Assembly (NCBI RefSeq): GCF_900445235.1 | Contig: NZ_UFSM01000001.1 | Location: 434,001-498,000 of the forward strand | Source: Aminobacter aminovorans | Lineage (GTDB): Bacteria > Pseudomonadota > Alphaproteobacteria > Rhizobiales > Rhizobiaceae | Length of the DNA stretch: 64,000 nt | Direction: 5' to 3' | Part shown: positions 17,689 through 27,115 of the stretch, in pieces | Layout of the letters: the number at the start of each line of letters is the position of its first letter | Position numbering within the stretch: the first letter of the stretch is position 1 | The notes under the pieces: generated by a model | What the model saw: the letters and a program-made list of their open reading frames with translations, nothing else | Database searches by the model: none | Told to the model about the DNA's origin: nothing | Made by a program: the position numbers and the translations under genes

Positions 17689-18747
17689 ATGTGGTCGTTT
17701 GAGGACGCAATTACCGACTCAACACAATTCTCAAAGCGCCATTTGCTTCTCGGAAACGGCTTTAGCATCGCACTGCGGCCCGATATATTCCATTATGGAT
17801 CTTTGTTTCAAAGAGCCGATTTTTCCAACCACTCGCAATTGCCGAAGGTCTTTGATGCTTTAGCTACTCAAGACTTTGAACTAGCAATTCGGAGCTTGGA
17901 AGCTAGCGCCAAAATCATCCCAATCTATGGCATTGATGGCAGCGCAAGCTCCGTAGCAATGTTGGACGACGCAAAAGCTCTAAAAGATATCCTCGTTGAG
18001 ACTATCGCGGCAAATCACCCTGACATTCCAGTTGATATTCCGGATGCGAAGTTTTGGGCATGTCGTACGTTCCTTCACTACTTCCTCGGCCCCAATGACG
18101 GTCAGGTTTTCACGTTAAACTACGATCTGCTCCTCTATTGGACTCTCATGCACGAGGACGCCCCCCTTGCCACAGAACCAATCCACCTCACCACCAATGA
18201 TGGATTCGGAAATGACGAGACCGACCCGACTGCGGACTATGTCGTTTGGCAAGGCGAAACCGGAGCCCATAGCGCGAGGGTGCATTTCCTTCACGGCGCC
18301 TTGCACTTGTTCGATGCAGGGGATGACCTTCAAAAGTACACTTGGATTCGAACAAACGCCCGACTCGTGGACCAAGCTCGTAGCGCCATCGCCGGCAACA
18401 AATTTCCGCTGTTCGTTGCAGAAGGCACTAGTTGGCAGAAAAAGGCGAAGATCCGGCACAACGCATATTTGTATCAAGGCTTCAAGCAGTTGGTCGCTAA
18501 TGCGCAACAAACCAAAGTATGTTTTTTCATACATGGGCATTCGCTAGCGGAAAACGACGATCACATACTGAGGCGGCTAGGCACTGGACGCTTCCCGAAA
18601 CTTTACGTTAGTTTGTTCGGCGACCCCTCCTCCGACAGCAACAAGCATATCATAGCGCGAGCACAGGCTTTGGCAGAGATGCGAAAGCCGTCATACCCCC
18701 TGAATGTAGACTTCTACGATGCAGCTTCTGCAAAGGTATGGGGTTAG
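17689..18747 (+). CDS. DUF4917 family protein, SIR2/AbiH-like candidate defence protein
   Basis: The 352-residue product has a glycine-rich N-terminal motif LLLGNGFSIAL near residue 20, like the nucleotide-binding loops of SIR2-like and AbiH proteins. FTLNYDLLLYW near residue 140, FLHGALHLF near residue 205 and IHGHSLAENDDHILRRL near residue 285 recur in the order seen in SIR2-type folds. This matches the DUF4917 family. The ATG at 17689 has a GGAG site six bases upstream and was preferred to a TTG four codons earlier. The gene is divergent from DUF2971 and has low GC (29 of 60 bases in the line starting 17881), unlike its neighbours. NAD cleavage or abortive infection is only an inference. 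Confidence 0.75.
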   Translation: MWSFEDAITDSTQFSKRHLLLGNGFSIALRPDIFHYGSLFQRADFSNHSQLPKVFDALATQDFELAIRSLEASAKIIPIYGIDGSASSVAMLDDAKALKDILVETIAANHPDIPVDIPDAKFWACRTFLHYFLGPNDGQVFTLNYDLLLYWTLMHEDAPLATEPIHLTTNDGFGNDETDPTADYVVWQGETGAHSARVHFLHGALHLFDAGDDLQKYTWIRTNARLVDQARSAIAGNKFPLFVAEGTSWQKKAKIRHNAYLYQGFKQLVANAQQTKVCFFIHGHSLAENDDHILRRLGTGRFPKLYVSLFGDPSSDSNKHIIARAQALAEMRKPSYPLNVDFYDAASAKVWG

Positions 18748-19066
18748 AGAGTAGCACGGCCCCGCTTCGTCGCTCCCTCGGCCCGCCGGCACTGCCGCGG
18801 ACACCTAGGGATCCTTTGCCTCTGCCCTGCCGGGCGTTCGTCGTTCGAAAAGCCAAGCAATTGGCTTTTCGTTGCCTCCGGCAACCACTCCTCACCCCCC
18901 CCCACAAGGGGGAGATTGGCAGCCTCGACGGCCTCGCCCAACCGTCATCAGCGAAAGGTGACGGCAGCGCCATGCCCTCCGCTATGGCTCTGGGCCTTGA
19001 GTCGCTTCAATCGACAAATCGTTGTCGATTGATCGGCCCTTCGACAAGCTCAGGGCCGACCGCGCC
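18748..19066. other. Gene-free repeat-rich segment right of the DUF2971/DUF4917 island
   Basis: There is no convincing gene in these 319 bases. They hold a perfect hairpin at 18846-18871 and a C8/G5 block with CAAGGGGGAGATTGGCAGC at 18905-18923, which is the inverse of the block at 16510-16529. A further short dyad lies near 19008-19030 (TCGACAAATCGTTGTCGA). The rest shows nothing I can name. Confidence 0.6.
18846..18871. repeat. Perfect 11-bp hairpin downstream of DUF4917 gene
   Basis: CGAAAAGCCAA and TTGGCTTTTCG form an 11-bp perfect stem around a GCAA loop, about 100 bases after the DUF4917 stop. It could terminate that transcript or be part of the dispersed repeat found here. Confidence 0.6.
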
Positions 19067-21355
19067 TCAAGTCCCCGCGTTATAAGCCGCGATCGCTGCC
19101 ATGTTGACGATGTCGGAGTCCTTGGCATTCAGCGAGACGATCTGGACCGGCTTGTTGAGTCCGACGAGCAGCGGGCCGATGACTGTCGAGCCACCGAGTT
19201 CCTGCAGCATCTTGGTCGAGATGGCGGCGGAGTGGAATGCCGGCATGACCAGCACGTTGGCCGCACCCGAGAGGCGGCAGAAGGGGTATTGCTGCTGCAT
19301 CAGGCGGTGGTTAAGGGCGACGTCGGCAGCCATTTCGCCGTCATATTCAAAATCGACGCGGCGCTTGTCGAGGATCTTGACCGCTTCCTGGACACGCTCT
19401 GAACGCTCGCCGGCGGGGTGGCCGAAGGTCGAGTAGGCGAGCATGGCCACGCGGGGTTCATAGCCCATCCTGCGGGCGAAGTGGGCGGCTTCCTCGGCGA
19501 TGTCGGCGATCTGCTCGGCATTGGGCATGTCGTGGACGGCGGTGTCGGCGACGATGACGGTGCGGCCGCGGGCGAGCACGATCGACACGCCGATGACGCG
19601 GTGGCCGGGCTTGGCGTCGATGACGCGGCGGACGTCTTCGAGCACGGTCGAGTAGTTGCGGGTGACGCCTGTCACCACGCCGTCGGCATCTCCAAGGGCG
19701 ACCATGCAGGCGGCGAAGTGGTTGCGGTCATTGTTGATCAGGCGCTGGCAGTCGCGCAAAAGGTAGCCCTTGCGCTGCATGCGCTCGTAGAGGAAGTCGG
19801 CATAGATGCCGTTGCGGCGCGACAGGCGGGCATTGATAATCTCGAGGCCCGGCTTGTTGAGGTCGATGCCGGCGTGCCGGGCGTTTTCCTTGATGATGTC
19901 GTCGCGGCCCAAAAGGATGGCGGTGCCGAGCTTCTGGTTGACGTAGGACACGGCGGCCCGCATCACCTGCTCTTCCTCGCCCTCGGCGAAGACGATGCGC
20001 TTGGGCTGGCGGCGGACGCGGTCATAGATGCGCTGCAGCGTCGATGCGATCGGGTCGCGGCGGGCGGAAAGCTCGTTGGCGTATTTGTCGAGATCGAGGA
20101 TCGGCCGTCCGGCGACACCCGATTCCATGGCGGCCTTGGCGACAGCGATCGGGATCGCCGAGATCAGGCGCGGGTCGAACGGCACCGGGATGATGTAGTT
20201 GGGGCCGAATTTCGGCCGGTTGCCCTGATAGGCGGCGGCGACGTCGTCGGGCACGTCCTGGCGGGCGAGCTCGGCCAGCGCATTGGCGGCGGCGACCTTC
20301 ATCGCGTCGTTGATGGTGGTGGCACGAACATCGAGCGCGCCGCGGAAGATATAGGGGAAGCCGAGCACGTTGTTGACCTGGTTCGGATAGTCCGAACGGC
20401 CGGTCGCCATGATGGCGTCGGTGCGGATCTCGGCGACCTCCTCGGGCGTGATCTCCGGATCGGGATTGGCCATGGCAAAGATGATCGGGTTCTTGGCCAT
20501 GGACTGGATCATGGCCGGTGTCAGCGCGCCCTTGGCGGAGAGGCCGAAGACGATGTCGGCGCCGTCCATAGCGTCGGCCAGCGTGCGCGCCTCGGTCTTC
20601 ACCGCATGCGCCGACTTCCACTGGTTCATGCCTTCGGTGCGGCCCTGGTAGACCACGCCCTTGGTGTCGCACAAAATGACATTGTCAGGCGTGAAGCCCA
20701 TCGACTTGATCAGCTCGATGCAGGCGATGCCGGCGGATCCGGCGCCGTTGCAGACAAGCTTGGCCGTCTTCATGTCGCGGCCGGTGATGGCGAGCGCATT
20801 GATCAGGCCGGCTGCGGCGATGATGGCGGTGCCGTGCTGGTCGTCATGGAAAACGGGGATGTCCATCAGCTCGCGCAGGCGCTGCTCGATGATGAAGCAC
20901 TCGGGCGCCTTGATGTCCTCGAGGTTGATGCCGCCGAAGGAGGGGCCCAGGAAACGCACGCAGTTGATGAACTCATCGGCGTCTTCGGTGTCGACCTCGA
21001 GGTCGATGGAATCGACATCGGCGAAGCGCTTGAACAGCACCGCCTTGCCTTCCATGACCGGCTTGGAGGCAAGCGCGCCGAGATTGCCCAAGCCCAGGAT
21101 TGCGGTGCCGTTGGAGATGACGGCGACCATGTTGCCCCTGGTCGTGTAGTCATAGGCGCGTGAGGGATCCTCGGCGATGGCCTTCACCGGAACCGCGACG
21201 CCGGGCGAATAGGCGAGGCTGAGGTCGCGCTGCGTCGCCATCGGCTTTGTCGGCACCACCTCCAGCTTGCCGGGCCGACCCATGGCGTGGAACTCGAGCG
21301 CCTCCTCTGCGGAAACAGAGGGGCCGGAATTGTCGGGTTTCCTTGGTGTTGCCAT
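19067..21355 (-). CDS. maeB: NADP-dependent malic enzyme with C-terminal phosphotransacetylase-like domain
   Basis: The 762-residue product combines a malic enzyme domain (residues about 1-430: LSLAYSPGVAVPVKAI, FHDDQHGTAI, VCNGAGSAGIACIELI, MANPDPEI) with a phosphotransacetylase-like domain (about 440-762: KRIVFAEGEEEQVMRAA to the C-terminus). This fused form is usual for MaeB/TME and DME of rhizobia; the second domain is thought to be regulatory rather than catalytic. It decarboxylates malate to pyruvate, making NADPH. It is divergent from mutS with a 120-base shared promoter gap. DME versus TME type cannot be settled by eye, so NADP use is inferred from family. Confidence 0.92.
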   Translation of the reverse strand: MATPRKPDNSGPSVSAEEALEFHAMGRPGKLEVVPTKPMATQRDLSLAYSPGVAVPVKAIAEDPSRAYDYTTRGNMVAVISNGTAILGLGNLGALASKPVMEGKAVLFKRFADVDSIDLEVDTEDADEFINCVRFLGPSFGGINLEDIKAPECFIIEQRLRELMDIPVFHDDQHGTAIIAAAGLINALAITGRDMKTAKLVCNGAGSAGIACIELIKSMGFTPDNVILCDTKGVVYQGRTEGMNQWKSAHAVKTEARTLADAMDGADIVFGLSAKGALTPAMIQSMAKNPIIFAMANPDPEITPEEVAEIRTDAIMATGRSDYPNQVNNVLGFPYIFRGALDVRATTINDAMKVAAANALAELARQDVPDDVAAAYQGNRPKFGPNYIIPVPFDPRLISAIPIAVAKAAMESGVAGRPILDLDKYANELSARRDPIASTLQRIYDRVRRQPKRIVFAEGEEEQVMRAAVSYVNQKLGTAILLGRDDIIKENARHAGIDLNKPGLEIINARLSRRNGIYADFLYERMQRKGYLLRDCQRLINNDRNHFAACMVALGDADGVVTGVTRNYSTVLEDVRRVIDAKPGHRVIGVSIVLARGRTVIVADTAVHDMPNAEQIADIAEEAAHFARRMGYEPRVAMLAYSTFGHPAGERSERVQEAVKILDKRRVDFEYDGEMAADVALNHRLMQQQYPFCRLSGAANVLVMPAFHSAAISTKMLQELGGSTVIGPLLVGLNKPVQIVSLNAKDSDIVNMAAIAAYNAGT

Positions 21356-21475
21356 GGCGAGAAGCGTTCCTGTCCCTTAAATTTCTTTTTGTGGAGCGTT
21401 TTGGATTAAGGCTACACATCGGCGCTGTAAACCGCCAAGCAGACGAGGGAATTTCCTTTTTTCGAAGGTTCAGGC

Positions 21476-24217
21476 GTGAACGATCGACCGATAATCGCTG
21501 CGGAAGCTGACTTTGCGGAACCTCAGGGGGAAAGCCGGGCCGAAGCGCCTGTGCATGCCGCACCGACGCCGATGATGGAACAATATATCGAGATCAAGGC
21601 AGCGAACCCGGATTCGCTCCTGTTCTACCGCATGGGCGACTTCTACGAGCTGTTCTTCGACGACGCCGAGAAGGCCTCGCGTGCGCTCGGCATCGTGCTC
21701 ACCAAGCGCGGCAAGCACCAGGGCCAGGACATCCCGATGTGCGGGGTGCCGATCCATGCCGCCGACGACTATCTGCAGAAGCTGATCGGGCAAGGCTACC
21801 GCGTCGCGGTGTGCGAGCAGATCGAGGATCCGGCGGAAGCCAAGAAGCGCGGCTCGAAATCGGTGGTCAAGCGCGACGTGGTCCGCCTGGTGACGCCTGG
21901 TACAATAACCGAAGACAAGCTGCTGGCACCGCAGGAATCGAGTTTCCTGATGGCGCTGGGGCGGGTGAAGGGTGCTGGCGAAGCGGCACTCGCGCTCGCC
22001 TGGATCGAGATCTCGACCGGTGTGTTCCGCGTCGCCGAGACGACGCCGGACAAGCTCGCCGCCGACATATTCCGCATCGATCCGCGCGAACTGATCGTCG
22101 CCGAGCCGGCATTCCATGACGAGGAGCTGAGGCCGAGCTTCGAACTGGTCGGCCGCATCGTCAATCCGCAGCCGCCGTCGATGTTCGATTCGACCTCGGC
22201 GCCGGGGCGCATTGCCCGCTTCTACGAGGTGGCGACACCGGACAGTTTTGGCGCGTTCAGCCGCGCCGAGCTGTCGGCGATCTCCGGCGTCATCGCTTAT
22301 GTCGAGAAGACCCAGAAGGCCGAGCGACCGCCACTGTCGCATCCCGAACGCGAGCAGGAAGGCTCGACCCTGTTCATCGATCCGGCGACGCGCGCCAATC
22401 TCGAACTGTTGCGCACGCTGTCGGGCGGCCGCGACGGCTCGCTGTTCCGCGCCATCGACCGCACGGTGACCGGCGGTGGCGCGCGCCTGCTCGCCGACCG
22501 GCTGATGTCGCCGCTGACCGATCCCGAGGCGATCGGCGCACGGCTCGATGCGGTGTCGTTCCTCATGGGCGAGACCAGGCTCGCCGACGCGCTGCGGCTC
22601 AGCCTGAAGAGCGTTGCCGACATGCCGCGCGCATTGTCGCGGCTGGCGCTCAACCGTGGCGGGCCGCGCGATCTCGGCGCGCTGCGCTCGGGCTTCTCGG
22701 CGGCGCAGACGATTGCCGGGCTGTTCGCCGACATGGCTGTGCCGCGTGAACTCGGCACAGCGCTGGAGGCGATCTCTGCCCTGCCCAAAGCGTTTGCCGG
22801 GCATCTCGATGCGGCGCTCGGCGACGAGCTGCCGTTGCTCAAGCGCGACGGCGGTTTTGTCCGCGGCGGCTACCATGCCGAGCTCGACGAGATGCGGGCG
22901 CTGCGCGACCAGTCGCGCCGGGTGATCGCCGGCATGGAACGCGACCTGATCGAGGAGACGGGCATCCGCTCGCTGAAGATCCGCCACAACAACGTGCTCG
23001 GCTACTACATCGAGGTGACGGCCAATCATCAGGCGGCGCTGAACGGCAGCGACGGGGCCAAGGCGCGCTTCATCCACCGCCAGACCATGGCGAGCGCTAT
23101 GCGCTTCACCACAACCGAGCTGGCCGGGCTGGAGACCAAGATCGCCAACGCCGCCGACCGGGCGCTGACCATCGAGCTCGCCGCCTTCGACGCACTCGTC
23201 GAGGAGGCTGTCACCCATGCCGACGCGATCCGCGCCGGCGCCAACGCACTGTCGGTGCTCGACGTCTCTGCCGGCCTGGCAGCGCTTGCGGCGGGCGAAG
23301 CCTGGTGCCGGCCGCAGGTCGACCAGAGTCTGGCCTTCGAGGTCGTGGGCGGGCGCCACCCGGTCGTCGAGCAGTCGCTGAGGCGTGCCGCGGCAGCCCC
23401 CTTCGTTGCCAATGACTGCGACCTGTCGCCGGCGCAGAATGGGCGCAACGGCGCGATCTGGCTTCTGACCGGCCCGAACATGGGCGGTAAGTCGACCTTC
23501 CTGCGCCAGAACGCGCTGATCGCCATCCTTGCCCAGATGGGTTCTTTTGTCCCTGCCGAGCGTGCGCACATAGGCGTGGTGGACCGGTTGTTTTCCCGCG
23601 TCGGCGCCTCCGACGACCTCGCGCGCGGGCGCTCGACCTTCATGGTCGAGATGGTCGAGACCGCCGCCATTCTCAACCAGGCGAGCGAGCGTTCGCTTGT
23701 CATCCTCGACGAGATCGGCCGCGGCACGGCGACCTTCGACGGCCTGTCGATCGCCTGGGCGGCGGTCGAATATCTGCATGAGAAGAACCGCTGCCGCGCC
23801 GTCTTCGCTACCCATTTCCATGAGCTGACGGCGCTTTCGGGCAAGCTCGAACGCCTGCACAATGTGACGATGCGGGTCAAGGAATGGGAAGGCGAAGTGG
23901 TGTTCCTGCACGAGGTCGGCAAGGGTGCGGCCGACCGCTCCTATGGCGTGCAGGTGGCCCGCCTCGCCGGCCTGCCGGATGCGGTGGTGGCGCGCGCCAA
24001 GGAGGTGCTGCACCAGCTCGAGGAAGGCGAAACATCGGGTAAAGCCAACCGGCTGGTCGATGACCTGCCGCTGTTCTCCGTCGCGGTGAAGCGCGAGGCG
24101 GCCAGGCCGGTCGCCAACGATGCGCTGACCAAGGCGCTGGAGGGGCTGAGCCCCGACGAGATGACACCGCGCGAGGCGCTCGACGCGCTGTACCGGCTCA
24201 AAGGGTTGACGGCTTAG
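21476..24217 (+). CDS. mutS: DNA mismatch repair protein MutS
   Basis: The 913-residue ATPase has the mismatch-binding start [20 protein letters not shown] followed by [12 protein letters not shown], Walker [19 protein letters not shown] near residue 665, Walker B/signature [19 protein letters not shown], and [10 protein letters not shown]. MutS recognises base mismatches and small loops and recruits MutL. A GTG at 21476 gives a 37-residue N-terminal extension typical of rhizobial MutS; the internal ATG at residue 33 would cut into the conserved domain. The frame on the opposite strand is long but is a codon-bias shadow. Confidence 0.96.
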   Translation: MNDRPIIAAEADFAEPQGESRAEAPVHAAPTPMMEQYIEIKAANPDSLLFYRMGDFYELFFDDAEKASRALGIVLTKRGKHQGQDIPMCGVPIHAADDYLQKLIGQGYRVAVCEQIEDPAEAKKRGSKSVVKRDVVRLVTPGTITEDKLLAPQESSFLMALGRVKGAGEAALALAWIEISTGVFRVAETTPDKLAADIFRIDPRELIVAEPAFHDEELRPSFELVGRIVNPQPPSMFDSTSAPGRIARFYEVATPDSFGAFSRAELSAISGVIAYVEKTQKAERPPLSHPEREQEGSTLFIDPATRANLELLRTLSGGRDGSLFRAIDRTVTGGGARLLADRLMSPLTDPEAIGARLDAVSFLMGETRLADALRLSLKSVADMPRALSRLALNRGGPRDLGALRSGFSAAQTIAGLFADMAVPRELGTALEAISALPKAFAGHLDAALGDELPLLKRDGGFVRGGYHAELDEMRALRDQSRRVIAGMERDLIEETGIRSLKIRHNNVLGYYIEVTANHQAALNGSDGAKARFIHRQTMASAMRFTTTELAGLETKIANAADRALTIELAAFDALVEEAVTHADAIRAGANALSVLDVSAGLAALAAGEAWCRPQVDQSLAFEVVGGRHPVVEQSLRRAAAAPFVANDCDLSPAQNGRNGAIWLLTGPNMGGKSTFLRQNALIAILAQMGSFVPAERAHIGVVDRLFSRVGASDDLARGRSTFMVEMVETAAILNQASERSLVILDEIGRGTATFDGLSIAWAAVEYLHEKNRCRAVFATHFHELTALSGKLERLHNVTMRVKEWEGEVVFLHEVGKGAADRSYGVQVARLAGLPDAVVARAKEVLHQLEEGETSGKANRLVDDLPLFSVAVKREAARPVANDALTKALEGLSPDEMTPREALDALYRLKGLTA

Positions 24218-24248
24218 ATAGCCGGCAGCGACAAGGAACGGAGACGGC

Positions 24249-24647
24249 ATGCTTCACCACATCTCGCTTGGCGTCTCAGACATCGAACGCGCCGCGGCCT
24301 TCTACGACGCGGCCCTTGCCCCGCTCGGTTATGTCAGGGTCTGGGACGACCTCTTGCCTGGCGCTGACGACCAGGCCGTCGGCTACGGTGTAACAGGCGG
24401 CGGTGACAAGCTGGCGCTCAAGCAGCGCAGCAAAGGCCAGCGCCCGCCCGGTCCCGGCTTCCACCTTGCCTTCGCCGCACCTGACCGGCAGGCAGTCGCG
24501 GCGTTCCATGCGGCAGCACTTGCCCATGGCGGCAAAGACAATGGCGGGCCCGGTCTGCGGGCGCATTACGGCCCGAACTATTTTGCCGCCTTCGTGATCG
24601 ACCCTGACGGGCATCCTATCGAGGCGGTGTTCAACCAGGCCATCTAG
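24249..24647 (+). CDS. VOC (glyoxalase-fold) family protein
   Basis: The 132-residue product starts MLHHISLGVSDIERAAAFYD and ends with HYGPNYFAAFVIDPDGHPIE, the two halves of a VOC module with likely metal ligands His3 or His4 and a C-terminal Glu. It follows mutS by 31 bases on the same strand, with a GGAG site before the ATG. No substrate can be assigned. Confidence 0.82.
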   Translation: MLHHISLGVSDIERAAAFYDAALAPLGYVRVWDDLLPGADDQAVGYGVTGGGDKLALKQRSKGQRPPGPGFHLAFAAPDRQAVAAFHAAALAHGGKDNGGPGLRAHYGPNYFAAFVIDPDGHPIEAVFNQAI

Positions 24648-24880
24648 CCGGGCGCCGGACGCCCCTCACAACTCGAGCGCCGGCGTTCTGCCGGAACAGC
24701 TTGCCGGCGCGACCGGGCATCCGCGGTTTGAACCGCCTCGAAGGCTGCGACTTGGGCAAATTTGCCACCGATGGCAGCAGGCGGCCCATTTGGGTCATTG
24801 ACGTCGTCTCTGCCGCGGCGCCAATGCTGACATCGCACGCGCCGGCAATCTTGCCAGCCAACCAACCGGATGGAGGACGC

Positions 24881-25036
24881 ATGCCCAAGGTCAAAGGTCA
24901 GAGCGCTCTCGACAAGGAGCGCGCCAAAACGGAGAAGCTTCTCAAAAAGGTAGGCTACACCGCCCTGAAGGAGGCCGGGGTGAAATCCAGGAGACCCGAC
25001 CTTCCGAACCTGAAGACCGAAAAGCGAGAGAAATAG
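24881..25036 (+). CDS. Small basic protein of unknown function, 51 residues
   Basis: The product is 51 residues and rich in Lys and Arg (MPKVKGQSALDKERAKTEKL at the start, ending in KTEKREK). A strong GGAGG site lies four bases before the ATG, and I used this start instead of a much longer frame upstream that lacks a site. It sits alone between a VOC gene and a methyltransferase. Composition suggests nucleic-acid or ribosome binding, but this is speculation; no known domain is recognised. Confidence 0.55.
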   Translation: MPKVKGQSALDKERAKTEKLLKKVGYTALKEAGVKSRRPDLPNLKTEKREK

Positions 25037-25126
25037 CGCGGCCTGTTACCCTGCCCGCAGCGTCCCGGTTGAATCCGCTCTCCCGAACTGCTCAAGTCGG
25101 CGCCGGATCGCGAAAGGGGCCGTGGC

Positions 25127-26113
25127 ATGGTGGATTCGGATCGGATCGACAGACTGATCGCAGCGGTGCCCCCTGCCTTGGCGCTTCGCGCCGGCTTGGA
25201 CCTTGGCATCTTCACCCGACTTGGCGGCAGCGCGGCGAGTGCACACAGCCTTGGGGCCGCGCTCGATATCGCTCCCGATCGTCTTGCGCGGCTGCTCTAC
25301 GCGCTCGCCAGCATCGGTCTGCTCGACGTCGAGGATGGCCAGTTTCGCAACGGCGCCGAAGCGGCGGCCTTTCTCGACGCGTCCAAGCCGACCTATCGCG
25401 GCGGCGATCATGCGTTGCTGCGCGAGCTCTGGGGCGCCGACCTTTTGACAGCGGAATCGCTGCGACAGAACCGGCCGGCTGCGCTGCACGACTTTTCCGA
25501 CGCGACCCCCGAGTCCGCGGCGGCCTTCAGCCGCATGCTCGCACCGGGAAGCCTGATATTCGGCCGACAGCTGGCCCAGGAGATCGATCTTGAGGCGGTC
25601 GGTTCGGTGATCGACATCGGCGGCGGGCCGGGAACGATTCTCGTCGGCCTGCGCGAGGGACGGCCGCATATTGCGGCGACGCTGATGGAACTGCCGACGG
25701 TGGCAGCGGTCGCGCCCGATATCCTGTCGGAATATGGTGCCGACGACGTGGTTGTCGAAGAAGGCGACATCACCGTCGCGCCATCGATCGGTCGTCACGA
25801 CCTGGCGATCCTGAAGGCCGTCGTCCAGGTCCTTCCGCCAGATCAGGCCCGCCGTGCGATCCTCAACGCGGCGCGTTGCCTCACATCAGGTGGCGAAATC
25901 GCGATTGCCGGGTGGGGCGTCGTCGATGACGACCGTCTCGGCCCGCCCGAGGGCGTCTTTCTGAATCTCACCTTCCTGAACCTCTATCGCCACGGCGAGG
26001 CGTACACTGAAGGCCAATATCGCGCGTGGATGACCGAGGCCGGATTGGTCGACATCTCCAGGTCCCGCCTGACGGACGGCACCACCCTGTTTCGCGGCCG
26101 ACTTGCCGGCTGA
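25127..26113 (+). CDS. SAM-dependent O-methyltransferase (acetylserotonin OMT-like)
   Basis: The 328-residue product has an N-terminal winged-helix dimerisation segment (LARLLYALASIGLLDVEDGQF) and a C-terminal Rossmann domain with the SAM motif VIDIGGGPGTILVGL near residue 162. LMELPTVAAVAPDILSEYGA and ILKAVVQVLPPDQARRAILN follow. It matches the O-methyltransferase family that acts on small phenolic or polyketide-type hydroxyls. The usual catalytic His of plant-type enzymes is replaced by Lys in ILKAVVQ, so activity is uncertain. An AraC gene lies just downstream on the same strand. Confidence 0.8.
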   Translation: MVDSDRIDRLIAAVPPALALRAGLDLGIFTRLGGSAASAHSLGAALDIAPDRLARLLYALASIGLLDVEDGQFRNGAEAAAFLDASKPTYRGGDHALLRELWGADLLTAESLRQNRPAALHDFSDATPESAAAFSRMLAPGSLIFGRQLAQEIDLEAVGSVIDIGGGPGTILVGLREGRPHIAATLMELPTVAAVAPDILSEYGADDVVVEEGDITVAPSIGRHDLAILKAVVQVLPPDQARRAILNAARCLTSGGEIAIAGWGVVDDDRLGPPEGVFLNLTFLNLYRHGEAYTEGQYRAWMTEAGLVDISRSRLTDGTTLFRGRLAG

Positions 26114-26319
26114 TCGCGGCTGAATGGATGCTTCAGGAAACAAGGCCTGCCGAGGCGCGAAGCTGACGTTGCCACACCGAACCCGCTGGTCCGCTTTCAA
26201 GCCCGTCCAACTTGAAAGCGGACCATTCGCCTGTGGTCCAGCCGGCCCTCGCAGCCAGGCACCATTGCATCCCCCCGCAACTCCGGCGAGACTGGCCAGC
26301 GGGGAGACTGGCGGCAAAG

Positions 26320-26982
26320 ATGCATGAGGTCGTGACACTGGAGGGCTGGACGTCGCCGTTTGTCGAACAGGTGACGCGGACCAGGTTTGCCAGCGGCGGC
26401 AGCATGCGGATGCAGCCGGACGGTTGCTGGGACGTCGTCATTTTCAGGAATGCCGACACCACCACCGTTTTGCGCACCGGCCTGACCACCGCCGCCGTCA
26501 CCCACGACTATGCCGCCGGCGACGAGATCCTGGCGATTGCCTTCAAGCCGAGCAGCTTCATGCCGCTGATGCCGGGCGAGGTGATGCGCGACCAGGGCGT
26601 GGTGCTGGAACTGATCGGCAAGGACCGCTTCCGGCTCGGGTCCGACGTGCTGGAGATCCCGACCTTGGACACGGTCGACGGCTTCGTGCGCAAGCTGGTG
26701 CGCAACTCCATCGTCGAGGACAACCGGGTCGTTGCGTCGATCGTCTCGGGGCATCCGATGGCGATGTCGGAGCGCACGCTGCAGCGGCATTTTTTGAAGA
26801 CGACAGGCGTCACCTACAAGACCTTCACCCAGATCGAGCGCGCTCAGAAGGCGGTGGCGCTGATGCAGCAGGGCCGGCCGGCGGCCGACGTCGCCTTTGC
26901 GCTCGGCTATGCCGACCAACCGCACATGATCCGCTCGGTCAAGGCGATCATGGGCGTCACCCCCGGGCAGGCCCGCCGCTGA
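26320..26982 (+). CDS. AraC family transcriptional regulator
   Basis: The product has 220 residues with a C-terminal AraC helix-turn-helix pair (MSERTLQRHFLKTTGVTYKT and DVAFALGYADQPHMIRSVKA). The N-terminal half has QPDGCWDVVIFRNADTTTVL, a sensor domain as in the DUF6597-like group. The ATG at 26320, preceded by GGGGAG, is favoured over an upstream ATG adding 36 unrelated residues. The nearby epoxide hydrolase starting about 130 bases downstream is the most likely target by position. Confidence 0.8.
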   Translation: MHEVVTLEGWTSPFVEQVTRTRFASGGSMRMQPDGCWDVVIFRNADTTTVLRTGLTTAAVTHDYAAGDEILAIAFKPSSFMPLMPGEVMRDQGVVLELIGKDRFRLGSDVLEIPTLDTVDGFVRKLVRNSIVEDNRVVASIVSGHPMAMSERTLQRHFLKTTGVTYKTFTQIERAQKAVALMQQGRPAADVAFALGYADQPHMIRSVKAIMGVTPGQARR

Positions 26983-27115
26983 AATTGTCGGAAATCTTCA
27001 ATCCCTGAACCCGTGCCGCCGGCTAGAAAGGATGCACTTTCAACCCCGTGCTTGCCCTGAAATCGCAGAGATTTTCGTTTGGGACCAGGCACAAGACCAG
27101 GATGGACACGCGGCA

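Noticed and set aside
19418..21163. A 581-codon open frame opposite maeB
   Set aside because: Gly/Asp/His-rich shadow translation without any motif; maeB on the other strand is certain.
21470..24250. A 926-codon open frame on the minus strand across mutS
   Set aside because: It mirrors mutS codon by codon, shows low-complexity Arg/Glu/Ala/His composition and has no domain. It is a product of high-GC codon bias.
26983..27115. Riboswitch or structured leader before the epoxide hydrolase
   Set aside because: Only 130 bases, without convincing paired elements or a known aptamer core.
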